DNA of 28,565 nucleotides from CAIKOD01 sp035543455. Its GTDB lineage: Archaea > Halobacteriota > Methanomicrobia > Methanomicrobiales > Methanospirillaceae. The translations under genes were made by a program, and so were the position numbers. Of this stretch, positions 7,364-15,812 are shown in pieces. The notes below the pieces were generated by a model. The model worked only from the letters and a program-made list of their open reading frames with translations. It did not search any database and had not been told where the DNA came from. Within the stretch, counting starts at the first letter, position 1; each line of letters starts with the position of its first letter. Where the stretch lies: NCBI GenBank assembly GCA_035543455.1, contig DATKKE010000042.1, positions 1-28,565 on the forward strand, read 5' to 3'.

Positions 7364-8155
7364 ATGAAACCGCGTATCATCCTGACGAATGATGACGGGA
7401 TCACGTCCGCAGGGCTATGGGCAGCCTATGAAGCCCTTGAACCGATAGCCGAAGTTACTGTCGTAGCACCTGCAACTCAGCAAAGCGCGGTCGGGAGATC
7501 TATCTCCATTTTTGAGCCTATCAGGGCAACCCAGATCAGGATGAGCAATGTTACTGCATATTCAGTAGGCGGAAAACCGACCGATGCAGTTATTATCGGT
7601 CTTTATTCCCTTAACCTGGACCCGGTGCTCGTAGTCAGCGGGATTAACATCGGCGAAAACCTCTCGTATGAATCGATCATGACATCGGGAACCGTCGGTG
7701 CGGCATTGGAAGCCTCGAACCAGGGAACAAGGAGCATTGCATTTTCACTGCAGGTCGAGGACCAGGGGGATAAATTCGATGACCCGAGGTATCATGGCCA
7801 GAGTTTCGAGGATGCCAAACGTATTGTCAGGGAGATTTGTGAGAAAATTCTTACCTGCGGGTTCCCCGCGCAGGCCGATGTCATTAACGTAAATATTCCG
7901 TCTCATGTCAGGGGCGGCTATGAAGTTACAAGGCTTGCCCGCAAACTGTTCAGGACCGGGGTTGAGAAACGTCTTGATCCCCGGGGAAGGCCTTACTTCT
8001 GGATCAACGGACCCCTCATCGACGATGCAGAGGAAGGAACAGATGTCCATGCGATACGGAAAGGGCATGTGTCGATAACTCCCATCACCCTTGACTGCAC
8101 CGCCCCCGGAGCCGGTGACAGGCTGAAGGATCTCTTTTGCAGGAATGAATACTGA
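7364..8155 (+). CDS. surE: 5'-nucleotidase SurE
   Basis: SurE is a metal-dependent phosphatase that removes phosphate from nucleoside 5'- and 3'-monophosphates, and from polyphosphate in some species. The metal-binding N-D-D-G lies at the N-terminus (I-L-T-N-D-D-G). V-S-G-I-N-I-G-E-N with its second metal-site Asn is near residue 95, followed by the T-S-G-T-V-G-A-A-L-E loop. The C-terminal half (V-I-N-V-N-I-P) is complete. Length (263) is typical. The frame opens with GTG at 7361, but the ATG at 7364 is the natural start: the only GGTG nearby overlaps it, and a TATA box lies 29 bases upstream, which suggests leaderless initiation. It converges with the PEGA-protein gene. Confidence 0.94.
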   Translation: MKPRIILTNDDGITSAGLWAAYEALEPIAEVTVVAPATQQSAVGRSISIFEPIRATQIRMSNVTAYSVGGKPTDAVIIGLYSLNLDPVLVVSGINIGENLSYESIMTSGTVGAALEASNQGTRSIAFSLQVEDQGDKFDDPRYHGQSFEDAKRIVREICEKILTCGFPAQADVINVNIPSHVRGGYEVTRLARKLFRTGVEKRLDPRGRPYFWINGPLIDDAEEGTDVHAIRKGHVSITPITLDCTAPGAGDRLKDLFCRNEY

Positions 8156-8214
8156 TTTCCCGAAATATTTATCACATCCCGGTTTCAGTCCCCCAGGTAT
8201 ATGCCGACAAATCT

Positions 8215-10083
8215 TCAAAACATAATATTGAAGTCTGCCACGGATTTGTAAACCTTGTCCGGGGTCAGCTCTATCTCGTCGATCCAGGGAGTACCTCCCT
8301 GGCTCACAACCACCTCGTAAAATCCAATTTTAAGGTGATCGAAGGTATGTGGCGTCACTTCCCCGGTTGCCCAGCCATTTAAGTAAATACCGGCGCCTGG
8401 TGGAATGGAGTCGACGACGATTGTGCCCTCGCCATAGTTTTCAAGCGGGTAAAACAATCTCTGGACTGATGTATTATCATCCGTAATAGGAACGGTAATA
8501 ATATCGTCCGAGGGATAATATCCCAGTTTCGACAGGCTTACCCGGTGTAACCCGGCTGAAACCTCCTTAAACGTATGGGGGGTCGTCGTACCGGTGGGGA
8601 ACCCATCGATAAATATGTCTGCCCCATCCGGATTCGATTCAATCTTCAGGAGTCCGTGGGGTTGATCCGGTTTTTTAATGTCAACGGGGACCGTGTCGGT
8701 ATTCAATGACGGGACAAGCATGGAAATGTACGCATCACCGGAATGTACCGAAACAAATGAACGCGGCATTTCCAAAGTCAATGTTGCGGGGAGTCTCCCT
8801 GGCGGGTATTCCCCGTTAACGGTGAATTCAGCACCGGAGTATGGTGTGGATGTAATCGATACCTGTTTTGTGGTATGTACCTCCTCGGTATCGATATCAG
8901 TCCTGACGAGTGCATCGTGGTATATCCAGATCATCCGCGTGAAAATTTCGGTCCCGGTATTTACATCGGGTTTTGCGATCTGTATGGTATGGTATCCTTC
9001 GGGGAGTCCGTAATACAAAAACGGTGTTCCTCCTTTAATGCTCACACCGTCGATCGTAAGCGCCAGGCGGTTCGGGAATGAAGTGACGTAGAGTCCGCCA
9101 TATGGGTTCGGACCGATCGCAGTTCCTGGTTTGGGAAATAACCGGTCCATCTCGCTGGTGAGTGGAACGGAGACGTTCATGTCCTTATCCAGGTTTATCA
9201 CCATGCCATACGGCATGTATCCTGACCGGGTCAGGTTCATGGTGTAAATGCTTGTCGGGAGGCTGTTCATAGTATAGGGTGTCGTCCCCGTCCTGTTGCC
9301 ATTGAGTACGATAAGCGCTCCTGAGGGATAGGAATCAACAGAAAGGTTAAAAACGGGGACCGGAGGCGATCGGGAAACCGGGGGAGTTATATTGATCGTC
9401 GGAACAGGTTGGACCGGTCTTACCGGGATCGCTACCGGAACAACTGCCTGAGGAGTCTGGGCACTGGCTTTTAACTCCGCCAGGGCAAGATAGTTCTCGT
9501 CAGGGATTACTCCCGGGTCCAGTAAAGCGGTCCTGTTCTCTACCGGTGCTGTGTTCCATAGAATTCTCCTGCCGGAAAACGAGGTTGCAAGGCTGTGCAT
9601 AACTGCCCGGCTACTGATCTCCTGGAGGTCTTTTATATTCTTTACCGTGTCGCCGATTTGTGCGGAAAAATTCTTTGACGTGGATTCTTCTGATGTATTG
9701 GATGAATTTACCGGTATATTGAAGTAATAAGTCCCGGGATGGCGGGTCTGGTTCAGGCTCTCTTTCGGACTTCTAAGGGCGATTTCCGAAAGGTTCACGA
9801 CATATTTCTTAATGACCGCCAGTTGATTTCCGATGAACGGTGTCCCTGTTCTCGGCTGAGAAGAGGGACCGTAGATTACCAGATCCTCGGGGACATAATT
9901 TTCGGCATGAGCCGGTATCTGGCCGCATAACTGGTTTCCGAACCGGTCCACACCCTGGCATGTGACATTCCCGGGGTCGGCAGCGGATCCGGGGATAACG
10001 ATAGCAGCCGCGAAAATGAGGATGATGATGAGGGTGCAGTTCAGGTATGGGGGACCTCCCCGTTTTAAAACCCCGGTACGCAT
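8215..10083 (-). CDS. Secreted protein with five PEGA domains
   Basis: The N-terminus is a signal peptide: basic and polar residues, then a hydrophobic core L-I-I-I-L-I-F-A-A-A-I-V-I and P-G-S-A-A. A region without recognised domain follows (about residues 35-235), with a proline-rich linker near 225-245 (P-V-R-P-V-Q-P-V-P-T). Five PEGA-type beta units come next, each with an S-x-P-x-G-A-like opening and a G-x-x-x-G-x-T-P-x-T middle; the last two are the most canonical (D-G-F-P-T-G-T-T-T-P-H-T-F and N-G-W-A-T-G-E-V-T-P-H-T-F). PEGA domains are found on surface proteins of archaea and bacteria; the ligand is unknown. The frame is open to an ATG at 10140, but a TATA-like element at 10147-10156 would start transcription inside that extension, so I prefer 10083. 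Confidence 0.85.
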   Translation of the reverse strand: MRTGVLKRGGPPYLNCTLIIILIFAAAIVIPGSAADPGNVTCQGVDRFGNQLCGQIPAHAENYVPEDLVIYGPSSQPRTGTPFIGNQLAVIKKYVVNLSEIALRSPKESLNQTRHPGTYYFNIPVNSSNTSEESTSKNFSAQIGDTVKNIKDLQEISSRAVMHSLATSFSGRRILWNTAPVENRTALLDPGVIPDENYLALAELKASAQTPQAVVPVAIPVRPVQPVPTINITPPVSRSPPVPVFNLSVDSYPSGALIVLNGNRTGTTPYTMNSLPTSIYTMNLTRSGYMPYGMVINLDKDMNVSVPLTSEMDRLFPKPGTAIGPNPYGGLYVTSFPNRLALTIDGVSIKGGTPFLYYGLPEGYHTIQIAKPDVNTGTEIFTRMIWIYHDALVRTDIDTEEVHTTKQVSITSTPYSGAEFTVNGEYPPGRLPATLTLEMPRSFVSVHSGDAYISMLVPSLNTDTVPVDIKKPDQPHGLLKIESNPDGADIFIDGFPTGTTTPHTFKEVSAGLHRVSLSKLGYYPSDDIITVPITDDNTSVQRLFYPLENYGEGTIVVDSIPPGAGIYLNGWATGEVTPHTFDHLKIGFYEVVVSQGGTPWIDEIELTPDKVYKSVADFNIMF

Positions 10084-10146
10084 CCAATGAACGTCGTCCC
10101 GGGTATGGATTAAAATTATGGTGGTGACAGGAAATTCCATGGTTTG

Positions 10147-10156
10147 CTTTTTAAAC
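10147..10156 (-). promoter_or_regulatory. TATA-like element of the PEGA-protein gene
   Basis: GTTTAAAAAG on the minus strand would place transcription start near 10126. That is downstream of the most upstream ATG (10140) and about 42 bases before the ATG at 10083, and it helped decide the start. Confidence 0.4.
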
Positions 10157-10350
10157 AGGTACCCTATTCTCCGATCATGAGCGCCCCGGGGTGGCCTGGA
10201 TTGCGATGTCTCGTGGATAACCGGGGATCGTCATTATGAAACTGCTACGGTAACGGCAGGGTTCGAATATACCGGTATCGTAACCATAACAATCTGGTCG
10301 CCGTGCGATAATTGAAAAGCTATGGATATGATGAGTGACAACCCGTATCC

Positions 10351-11058
10351 ATGGATCCGGATGCGCAGAGGACGGTTGATAAAGAGACCGGAAAACGGCA
10401 GGCAGGCATGAAGGCGGCCGAAATGATCGGTAACGACATGGTGATCGGTCTCGGGACGGGATCGACAGTCCTGTATGCGATGGAAATTCTTTCAAAAAGG
10501 GTCCGGGACGGTCTTCGGATACAGGGAGTACCGACCTCATACCAGGCGGCGATAAGGGCACATGAATTCGGAATCCCGCTTACCACTCTTGACGATTATC
10601 CCTCCCTCGATTACGCCATTGACGGTGCCGATCAGGTGGACGCGTCGCTCTGTCTGATAAAGGGCCGTGGTGCTGCCCAGCTCCGTGAAAAATGTGTTGC
10701 GGATGCGGCCGACCGGTTTATCGTTGTTGTTGACAGCGGGAAGCTTGTTAAAATTCTCACTGCCCCGGTACCCCTGGAGGTGCTGCCCTTTGCGATCCGG
10801 CCGGTAACGGAATCGGTCAGGAAGGCGGGCGGAACGCCGATGTTGAGGAAAGGAATCAAAAAAGACGGCCCGGTCATCACCGATAACGGGAATATGGTGT
10901 TAGACTGCAGTTTCGGTGATATTCAAAATCCGGGCCGGCTTGAACGGGAACTTTCCATGATCCCCGGTGTCCTCTGCTCGGGCATTTTTTCGATGTTTAC
11001 CGGCAAAACCACGGTTATTGTCGGAGGACCCGACGGAGTCAGGGTGCTCGGGCGATAA
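10351..11058 (+). CDS. rpiA: Ribose-5-phosphate isomerase A
   Basis: RpiA interconverts ribose 5-phosphate and ribulose 5-phosphate, supplying ribose for nucleotides in an organism probably lacking a full oxidative pentose pathway. Visible motifs are G-L-G-T-G-S-T near residue 33 (phosphate binding), D-G-A-D-Q-V-D near 91 (catalytic Asp residues), and K-G-R-G-A-A-Q-L-R-E-K near 105. The last has R-G-A-A where many relatives read G-G-G-A; the lysines and the glutamate are kept. Length (235) is normal. No SD precedes the ATG, so a leaderless message is likely, though the AT-rich element 30 bases upstream is weak. It stands alone between a divergent PEGA-protein gene and a 530-base gap. Confidence 0.94.
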   Translation: MDPDAQRTVDKETGKRQAGMKAAEMIGNDMVIGLGTGSTVLYAMEILSKRVRDGLRIQGVPTSYQAAIRAHEFGIPLTTLDDYPSLDYAIDGADQVDASLCLIKGRGAAQLREKCVADAADRFIVVVDSGKLVKILTAPVPLEVLPFAIRPVTESVRKAGGTPMLRKGIKKDGPVITDNGNMVLDCSFGDIQNPGRLERELSMIPGVLCSGIFSMFTGKTTVIVGGPDGVRVLGR

Positions 11059-11264
11059 TTTACGCATGTTTTCGGGCAGGATATTTTCTCCTCCTCTATT
11101 GTTAGAATATTCTCCCACAGGAGGGATTGGTCCGCTCTCATATCCCCCCTTCAAATTATGATAGCCATTGTAACAAGGTGACCCGGCTACAGAAAATAAG
11201 GATTAAATGGCTGGTATGGTAAAGTCAGACCGGGAGTCGATAACCCTTTCTTTTTCATGCGCAT

Positions 11265-11286
11265 CTATGAGCAAAAGAGCTCATAG
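11265..11286. repeat. Perfect 8-bp stem-loop
   Basis: CTATGAGC and GCTCATAG form a perfect 8-bp stem with loop AAAAGA. GCGC on both sides can extend it after a small bulge. It lies 38 bases before repeat copy 2. No T run follows on either strand, so it does not look like a simple terminator. Confidence 0.6.
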
Positions 11287-11323
11287 CGCGCTCTGTTGAA
11301 TTCCTCGCTGGGTTTATCACCTC

Positions 11324-11474
11324 GATAGAAGGGGGTTTCACCCCCCTGCCCCTCCCCATCAGGATAGCCATTGGAAAAGGTTACAGGGGTAATGGTGCAT
11401 GAAAGATAATTGTTCAGATCTCCCACTATCCTGACCGGGACGCTAAAGCGGCGGGGAAGAGCCCCTGGAGCGTC
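11324..11474. repeat. Structured dispersed repeat, copy 2
   Basis: This is the second copy of the element at 714-860, in the same orientation. Here the pairing is clearer. CAGGATAG (11360-11367) is perfectly complementary to CTATCCTG (11426-11433). GACGCT (11439-11444) is perfectly complementary to AGCGTC (11469-11474), enclosing a GGGG/GCCCC inner stem. The left end again offers GGGGG-TTTCA-CCCCC. The loop region between 11368 and 11425 does not match copy 1. Conservation of the stem-forming ends with a free middle suggests selection for structure or a mobile-element-type architecture. Confidence 0.7.
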
Positions 11475-11548
11475 TGAATGCAAACATATTGCAGATGAAT
11501 TGGGAAGGGACTGGAATTTATTAATTTCAGTATGCCAACAGAACAATT

Positions 11549-11582
11549 AAAAAAAATTTTGCCAGGGTCCGGGCAAACCCGG
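11549..11582 (-). terminator. Hairpin plus T8 terminator of the ABC ATPase gene
   Basis: On the minus strand, just after the stop codon, CCGGG-TTTG-CCCGG forms a tight hairpin, followed 12 bases later by eight T. This looks like an intrinsic terminator. Confidence 0.6.
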
Positions 11583-11588
11583 TTATCC

Positions 11589-12476
11589 CTATTTCCCGAC
11601 TTTCACGAGCATCTCTTCAAGGCTTGGGTAATGGGATTCTATCCGCTCCACTTTTCCCCCATTCGCCGTGATTATCCCCGTGCACTTGTTCAGCTCCGCA
11701 ATGGATTCAGCCGGGATATGGTACAGGCCGCCTTCGTACGTATATTCCCGGCACCCGCGGATCGACGAGATATCATCGATCAGGAAGGATATCGTATAGC
11801 TGATCGATCCGAACATCTCACGGAGCTCGTTCATATTGCCCATCGCCACCATTTTTCCGCGCCGAAGAATCATGACCTCGTCACAGATCGCCTCCACCTG
11901 ATACAGGTTATGGGCAGAAAGGATGATCGTCTTCTTCCGGTTTTTCAGCTCTTTTAAGTACCCGATGATGTACCGCGACGTCATCGGGTCGAGTCCTGAT
12001 GTCGGTTCGTCATAGATCAGGATCGAAGGATCGTGGATCAGCGAGCGGGCGATAGCTACCTTACGCTTCATGCCCTTTGAAAACTCCCCGATTTTTTTCC
12101 CGTCCGTTTCGAGCGCCAGCGAATCAAGGAGATCGTTGCGCCTCCCTGTTATCGTTTCCCGGTCGAGACCGTATATCTCCCCGAAAAAACGGAGATATTC
12201 GTCGACCGTCATGGTCTCGTAGAGTCGCGACTCCTCGGGCAGGTACCCGAGAATGCTTTTCACGGCATCGGGGTCTTTCACGACATCGATCCCGTCTATC
12301 GACAACTCCCCGGATGTCGGTATGATAAGACCGGAGAGGATCTTGAGCATCGTCGTCTTTCCTGCCCCGTTATGACCGATTATGCCGATAATACGTGAAT
12401 CGGGAAAATCGAAGGATATATGGTCGAGTGCAGGTACCTGGTCGTATAGTTTCGTAAGTTCGCGGCCTGTTATCAT
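11589..12476 (-). CDS. ABC-2 type transporter, ATP-binding protein
   Basis: This is the cytoplasmic ATPase that would drive the two permeases encoded divergently next door. Visible motifs are Walker A G-H-N-G-A-G-K-T-T near residue 34, the signature F-S-K-G-M-K-R-K (the S-K-G-M form usual in NatA-like exporters), Walker B I-L-I-Y-D-E-P, and the switch histidine in L-S-A-H-N. The C-terminal 80 residues form the extra domain common in ABC-2 ATPases. Length (295) is normal. The ATG has GGAG six bases upstream. The substrate cannot be told from the sequence; NatA-like families export ions, drugs or peptides. It shares a short divergent promoter region with the permeases. Confidence 0.93.
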   Translation of the reverse strand: MITGRELTKLYDQVPALDHISFDFPDSRIIGIIGHNGAGKTTMLKILSGLIIPTSGELSIDGIDVVKDPDAVKSILGYLPEESRLYETMTVDEYLRFFGEIYGLDRETITGRRNDLLDSLALETDGKKIGEFSKGMKRKVAIARSLIHDPSILIYDEPTSGLDPMTSRYIIGYLKELKNRKKTIILSAHNLYQVEAICDEVMILRRGKMVAMGNMNELREMFGSISYTISFLIDDISSIRGCREYTYEGGLYHIPAESIAELNKCTGIITANGGKVERIESHYPSLEEMLVKVGK

Positions 12477-12510
12477 CTGGTTCTCCGCAGCCGGTAATTC
12501 CTCTACCTAG

Positions 12511-12523
12511 AGGGTATTATAGT
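12511..12523. promoter_or_regulatory. Shared TATA-like element of the divergent ABC genes
   Basis: The sequence around GGTATTATAGTT reads as a TATA-like element in both directions (AACTATAATACC on the minus strand). The predicted start sites are about 12493 leftward and 12543 rightward, leaving short leaders of roughly 16 bases on each side. It may coordinate ATPase and permease expression. Confidence 0.4.
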
Positions 12524-12557
12524 TGGTGAACATACCATATTTTCACATCCAGAGGTG

Positions 12558-14372
12558 ATGATGGGGTACGCCCGGGACGTTCTCACGATTTCGCGATGGG
12601 AGATCAGACGTACGTTCGGGAATATGGGAAAGAACGTGCTTCCCATCGCAGTCCTCCTTTTTGTCCTCCTGATCGCGGTAACCGGGTTCACTGCCAAAAG
12701 TGGCCTGCATATCCAGGACGGTATATACCATGTCGGGACGGACGAACCTGATATCGCAGGTATTTTGTCCGGGGATTCGCGGTTTTCAATTGATCTTGCC
12801 CCTGTCAGGGACATCGAAGCGAACCAGGAGAGTTATGACCTCATTATCTACAACAGGAGCGTCTACGTCGCTGACACAGACCGGGGAAAATCTGCGGCAA
12901 CCACACTTTCACGGGATTATTCCCGTTACAGGACGGCGGTGTACAATCAGGAGGACGACCTTTTTGCGGCCTATCCTCTTTGGATCGACGTGCAGACGAT
13001 CACTTCGGAGCTGGATTTTACCGCGACCCAGTCAGGCCAGCAGATTTCAGTCGGGACTCGTACGAACCGCCCGCCGACTCCCACCGGGCCGGTGGTACCC
13101 GTTGCGACCCCTGTTGCTTCGATCGGGATTACCAGTGAGGAACTGCGGACAAATCTCCAGCAGTCGTCGTCCCAGAACAGCCAGATCTCCAGGTACAGCG
13201 ATATGTTTTCCGGACCGGAAAATCCGCTCGGGAAGTACAAGACACCCGACCAGCTTTCACCGCCGTTACCATTCGATTCGATAATCCTGGTCTTCGTTTT
13301 TATTTTTCCCCTGTATTTCATGTCCCAGTTTTATATGATGAGCATCATGAACGAACGGATCGGGAGGCGGGGAGAGACCCTGCTCTCGACACCGGTCCGC
13401 TCGTCTGCCATTATTATCGGCAAAGCGCTGCCCTACTTCGCGGGCATGGTGGTAGTATGCGCAGCCCTGACGTTGTATTTAAAAGCCCCGCTCCTGATCC
13501 TCCTTCCCCTGATCCCCGTAATATTGTTCTTCCTCGCCACGGCCCTGCTGATCGGCATGATGTCCCGGAGCTTCAAGGAGTTGTCCTTCATCTCGATCTT
13601 CTTCTCGACCGTTGCCACGTCCTATCTCTTTTTCCCGAGCATCTTTGCGAATATCCATGTAATCAGCCTGATCTCGCCCCTTACGTTGATCATCCTGACC
13701 CTCCAGGGAACGGTCTACACCGCAACCGAGTACATGTATTCGACGTCTCTGTTCTGGCTGACCGGGTTTGTTCTTTTTTACATCGGCGTGGTTAATTTTG
13801 GGGAAGAGCGTCTCTTTTCACAGGAAGGACTTCTTTCCAAGGTCAGCTCCTTCGTGTCGAGCGCACTCTCGATGAAACACCCCTATATCTCGCTGTTCCT
13901 GCTCAATGCCCTCCTGATACCCTTCATATTCATGGTCCAGCTGCTCCTGCTCGTGCTGCTCTTCAACCTGCCGATGCCGGCATCCCTGGTCCTCCTCCTG
14001 GTCGGGGCGGCATTTGTAGAGGAAATAACCAAGTCGATCGGGATCTGGTCGTTCATGAAACGGTCGCCATCGCTGTTCACCTGGCGGGTGGTGGTCTTTG
14101 CATCGGCAGCGACTGCTCTCGGGTTCCTCTTCGGGGAAAAGCTCCTCCTATTTGTGACCCTCTCGCAGATCACGCAGTCGGTATTCGGCAGTATCCTGTT
14201 CACGAGCCTAGGGACCCTCTGGATGCCGTTCCTCCTTCACTTCGGGTGCGTCCTGATTATTGCCGCATCGGTAAAGAAAGGAGGAAAAACCGGGTACGTG
14301 CTCGGACTTCTTGCTGCGGTGGCACTGCATTGCGTATATAACGTGTACATTATTTTCGGGTGGCTGGCATGA
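12558..14372 (+). CDS. ABC-2 permease fused to a PrsW-like intramembrane protease domain
   Basis: The first part is a NatB-like ABC-2 permease: one membrane segment at about residues 25-45, a large extracytoplasmic loop (about 46-235, with a P-T-P-T-G-P-V-V-P linker), then six or so membrane segments to about 425. The last 150 residues look like a PrsW-type glutamic/metal intramembrane protease: E488-E489-x-x-K492, then G-F-L-F-G-E527, H561 in L-L-H-F-G, and H591 with N595 in L-H-C-V-Y-N. These match the order of conserved motifs in the PrsW family. Fusions of ABC-2 permeases to CPBP protease domains are known in bacteria; whether this PrsW version is described I cannot check. Candidate starts are GTG 12555, ATG 12558 and ATG 12561, all just after AGAGGTG. 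The stop overlaps the next gene by ATGA. Confidence 0.85.
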   Translation: MMGYARDVLTISRWEIRRTFGNMGKNVLPIAVLLFVLLIAVTGFTAKSGLHIQDGIYHVGTDEPDIAGILSGDSRFSIDLAPVRDIEANQESYDLIIYNRSVYVADTDRGKSAATTLSRDYSRYRTAVYNQEDDLFAAYPLWIDVQTITSELDFTATQSGQQISVGTRTNRPPTPTGPVVPVATPVASIGITSEELRTNLQQSSSQNSQISRYSDMFSGPENPLGKYKTPDQLSPPLPFDSIILVFVFIFPLYFMSQFYMMSIMNERIGRRGETLLSTPVRSSAIIIGKALPYFAGMVVVCAALTLYLKAPLLILLPLIPVILFFLATALLIGMMSRSFKELSFISIFFSTVATSYLFFPSIFANIHVISLISPLTLIILTLQGTVYTATEYMYSTSLFWLTGFVLFYIGVVNFGEERLFSQEGLLSKVSSFVSSALSMKHPYISLFLLNALLIPFIFMVQLLLLVLLFNLPMPASLVLLLVGAAFVEEITKSIGIWSFMKRSPSLFTWRVVVFASAATALGFLFGEKLLLFVTLSQITQSVFGSILFTSLGTLWMPFLLHFGCVLIIAASVKKGGKTGYVLGLLAAVALHCVYNVYIIFGWLA

Positions 14373-15451
14373 ACGCAGGTCATATCTGGCTGGTTATGAA
14401 AAAAGACCTCAAAGGACTCGGTCACGAGAGGACTATTATGCTCGCAATACTGCTGCAGCTTTTCATCGCGCTGTTCTCATCGTTCCTCATGGTCGGGCTT
14501 ACCTCCATGTACGACCCGTCCGCCCTTTCGCAATATTCGCGTTACCAGTATCCTGTAGGATACTGCGGGTCGGATTCGGACATAAAAAAACTGCTCCAGG
14601 AGAACCGGGGTCTCAGGATTTACGACATGGACCTGTCCACGGCTCTCCAGGCATTGAAAGAGAGAAAACTTTCTGCAGTCGTCTACGTGCCCGACACGAA
14701 ACCTGACGCCCCCGACCCGGTGAAGATTACCCTCTATACGATCCAGAACGATCTGCAGGCGGCGGTGGTCGACGTCAAGCTGAAGGATGTGTTTACCAGC
14801 TATGAGTCGGAGCTCAGGCAGATCCGGATCGCGCGCCTCAATGAATTGCCGGTGCCGCTCGGGATCCCGGCAACGAGCGGTGCCAGCTCCTTTTACGAAT
14901 TCGTCTATGGCCTGCTGATACCCCTGCTTGTACTGATGCCGGCAATCATTTCTTCTGCCCTTGTCATCGACCTGATTACCGAAGAATACCAGAACAATAC
15001 CCTTGAAACCCTTCTTTCGACACCTATCGGGCTGCATGAAATTCTGTGGGGCAAGATCGCGGCAGCGCTTGTCCTGGTCCCGGTTCAGGCGGGAGCCTGG
15101 CTCCTCCTCCTGGCGATGAACGGAATTTACATTTCGGGCGTACTCCAGATCCTCCTGCATGTGACGGCCGTCGCTGCAATCCTGATCCTCTTCGGGACGA
15201 TTATTGCCCTCTATTACCGCGAGAGAACTGCGGCACAGTTCGTCTATTCTACGGCGATCGTTGCAGTCCTGCTCTTTGCCCTCGCATTTCCGGCTAATCC
15301 GCTGAATATTATTGCAAAACTCGGCGTCGGTGCGGCAGGTGTTGAGCAATGGCTCGTGCTCGGGATCGTCACTGCAGCGGTAATCCTGCTTTCCCTGGTG
15401 ACCGACAGGTTCGCTGTCCGGGTAATGAGGCTCAGCCAGTCGCCGAAATAA
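14369..15451 (+). CDS. ABC-2 type transporter permease
   Basis: This is the second membrane subunit of the exporter. It has one N-terminal membrane segment (about residues 23-45), an extracytoplasmic domain of about 120 residues, and five to six C-terminal membrane segments from about 180. The stretch E-E-Y-Q-N-N-T-L-E-T-L-L-S-T-P lies at the cytoplasmic coupling position typical of ABC-2 permeases, and the partner permease has a parallel R-R-G-E-T-L-L-S-T-P. The ATG overlaps the upstream TGA as ATGA, so translation is probably coupled; a GTG at 14360 in the same frame is less likely. With the ATPase and the fused permease it would form a heteromeric exporter. The substrate is unknown. Confidence 0.9.
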   Translation: MNAGHIWLVMKKDLKGLGHERTIMLAILLQLFIALFSSFLMVGLTSMYDPSALSQYSRYQYPVGYCGSDSDIKKLLQENRGLRIYDMDLSTALQALKERKLSAVVYVPDTKPDAPDPVKITLYTIQNDLQAAVVDVKLKDVFTSYESELRQIRIARLNELPVPLGIPATSGASSFYEFVYGLLIPLLVLMPAIISSALVIDLITEEYQNNTLETLLSTPIGLHEILWGKIAAALVLVPVQAGAWLLLLAMNGIYISGVLQILLHVTAVAAILILFGTIIALYYRERTAAQFVYSTAIVAVLLFALAFPANPLNIIAKLGVGAAGVEQWLVLGIVTAAVILLSLVTDRFAVRVMRLSQSPK

Positions 15452-15812
15452 AAGGGTTTTCGGGTAGAATTAAAGACGGGACAGATATCCCTCCATTTTA
15501 AATTCAGATTTTCCTCGAATTCAATAGGATCAGTGTGAGATCCGGATTAAACATTACCATCAGCCACTCCGATGGCTGCCATCGTCCATTGTGGATGCCC
15601 GATCGGGATTGTGACAGTCGGAATATTGGATTCGTTTCCCTGAAGGCAAAGTAACAATTCTATAAGACCATCTGAAATGGCGTGCCGGGAGATGGTGAGG
15701 TCACCTCCTTTCGGGTTTATACCAGGCAAATACCGAGGTAAAATATTCAAAACAGCCGAATTAAATCAATTAAAATCGTGAAAAAGGGAGAGGCCCCGTC
15801 TTCGCTCAACCA
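15452..15812. other. 361-base stretch without a supported gene
   Basis: It separates the convergent permease and lipoprotein genes. CAGCCA-CTCCGA-TGGCTG near 15562-15579 forms a perfect 6-bp hairpin that could end either transcript. A 67-residue minus-strand frame (15547-15750) opens with TTG and contains a perfect SD-like AAAGGAGGTGA internally, but no start codon follows it at usable distance. It has no family signature, so it is not called as a gene. Confidence 0.5.

Larger units (their letters stand above)
11059..11548. other. 490-base non-coding stretch
   Basis: No supported gene is present. The stretch holds the hairpin at 11265-11286 and the second copy of the structured repeat (11324-11474). 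A CTCCT/AGGAG pair around 11090-11125 could form a weak hairpin after rpiA. The 93-residue minus-strand frame at 11265-11546 spans the repeat and has no protein-family features. Confidence 0.55.

Noticed and set aside
10255..10290. GGTTCGAAT resembling a tRNA T-arm
   Set aside because: The flanking bases do not form a T stem, and no acceptor or anticodon arms are found at the right distances.
14477..15349. 290-codon minus-strand frame antisense to the second permease
   Set aside because: It is a charged, low-complexity mirror of the permease coding strand, with no domain and no SD. The plus strand has a clear membrane-protein pattern and an ATGA overlap.
15547..15750. 67-codon minus-strand frame with an internal perfect SD sequence
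   Set aside because: The start is TTG without an SD, the AAAGGAGGTGA lies inside the frame with no start codon after it, and no family is recognised.
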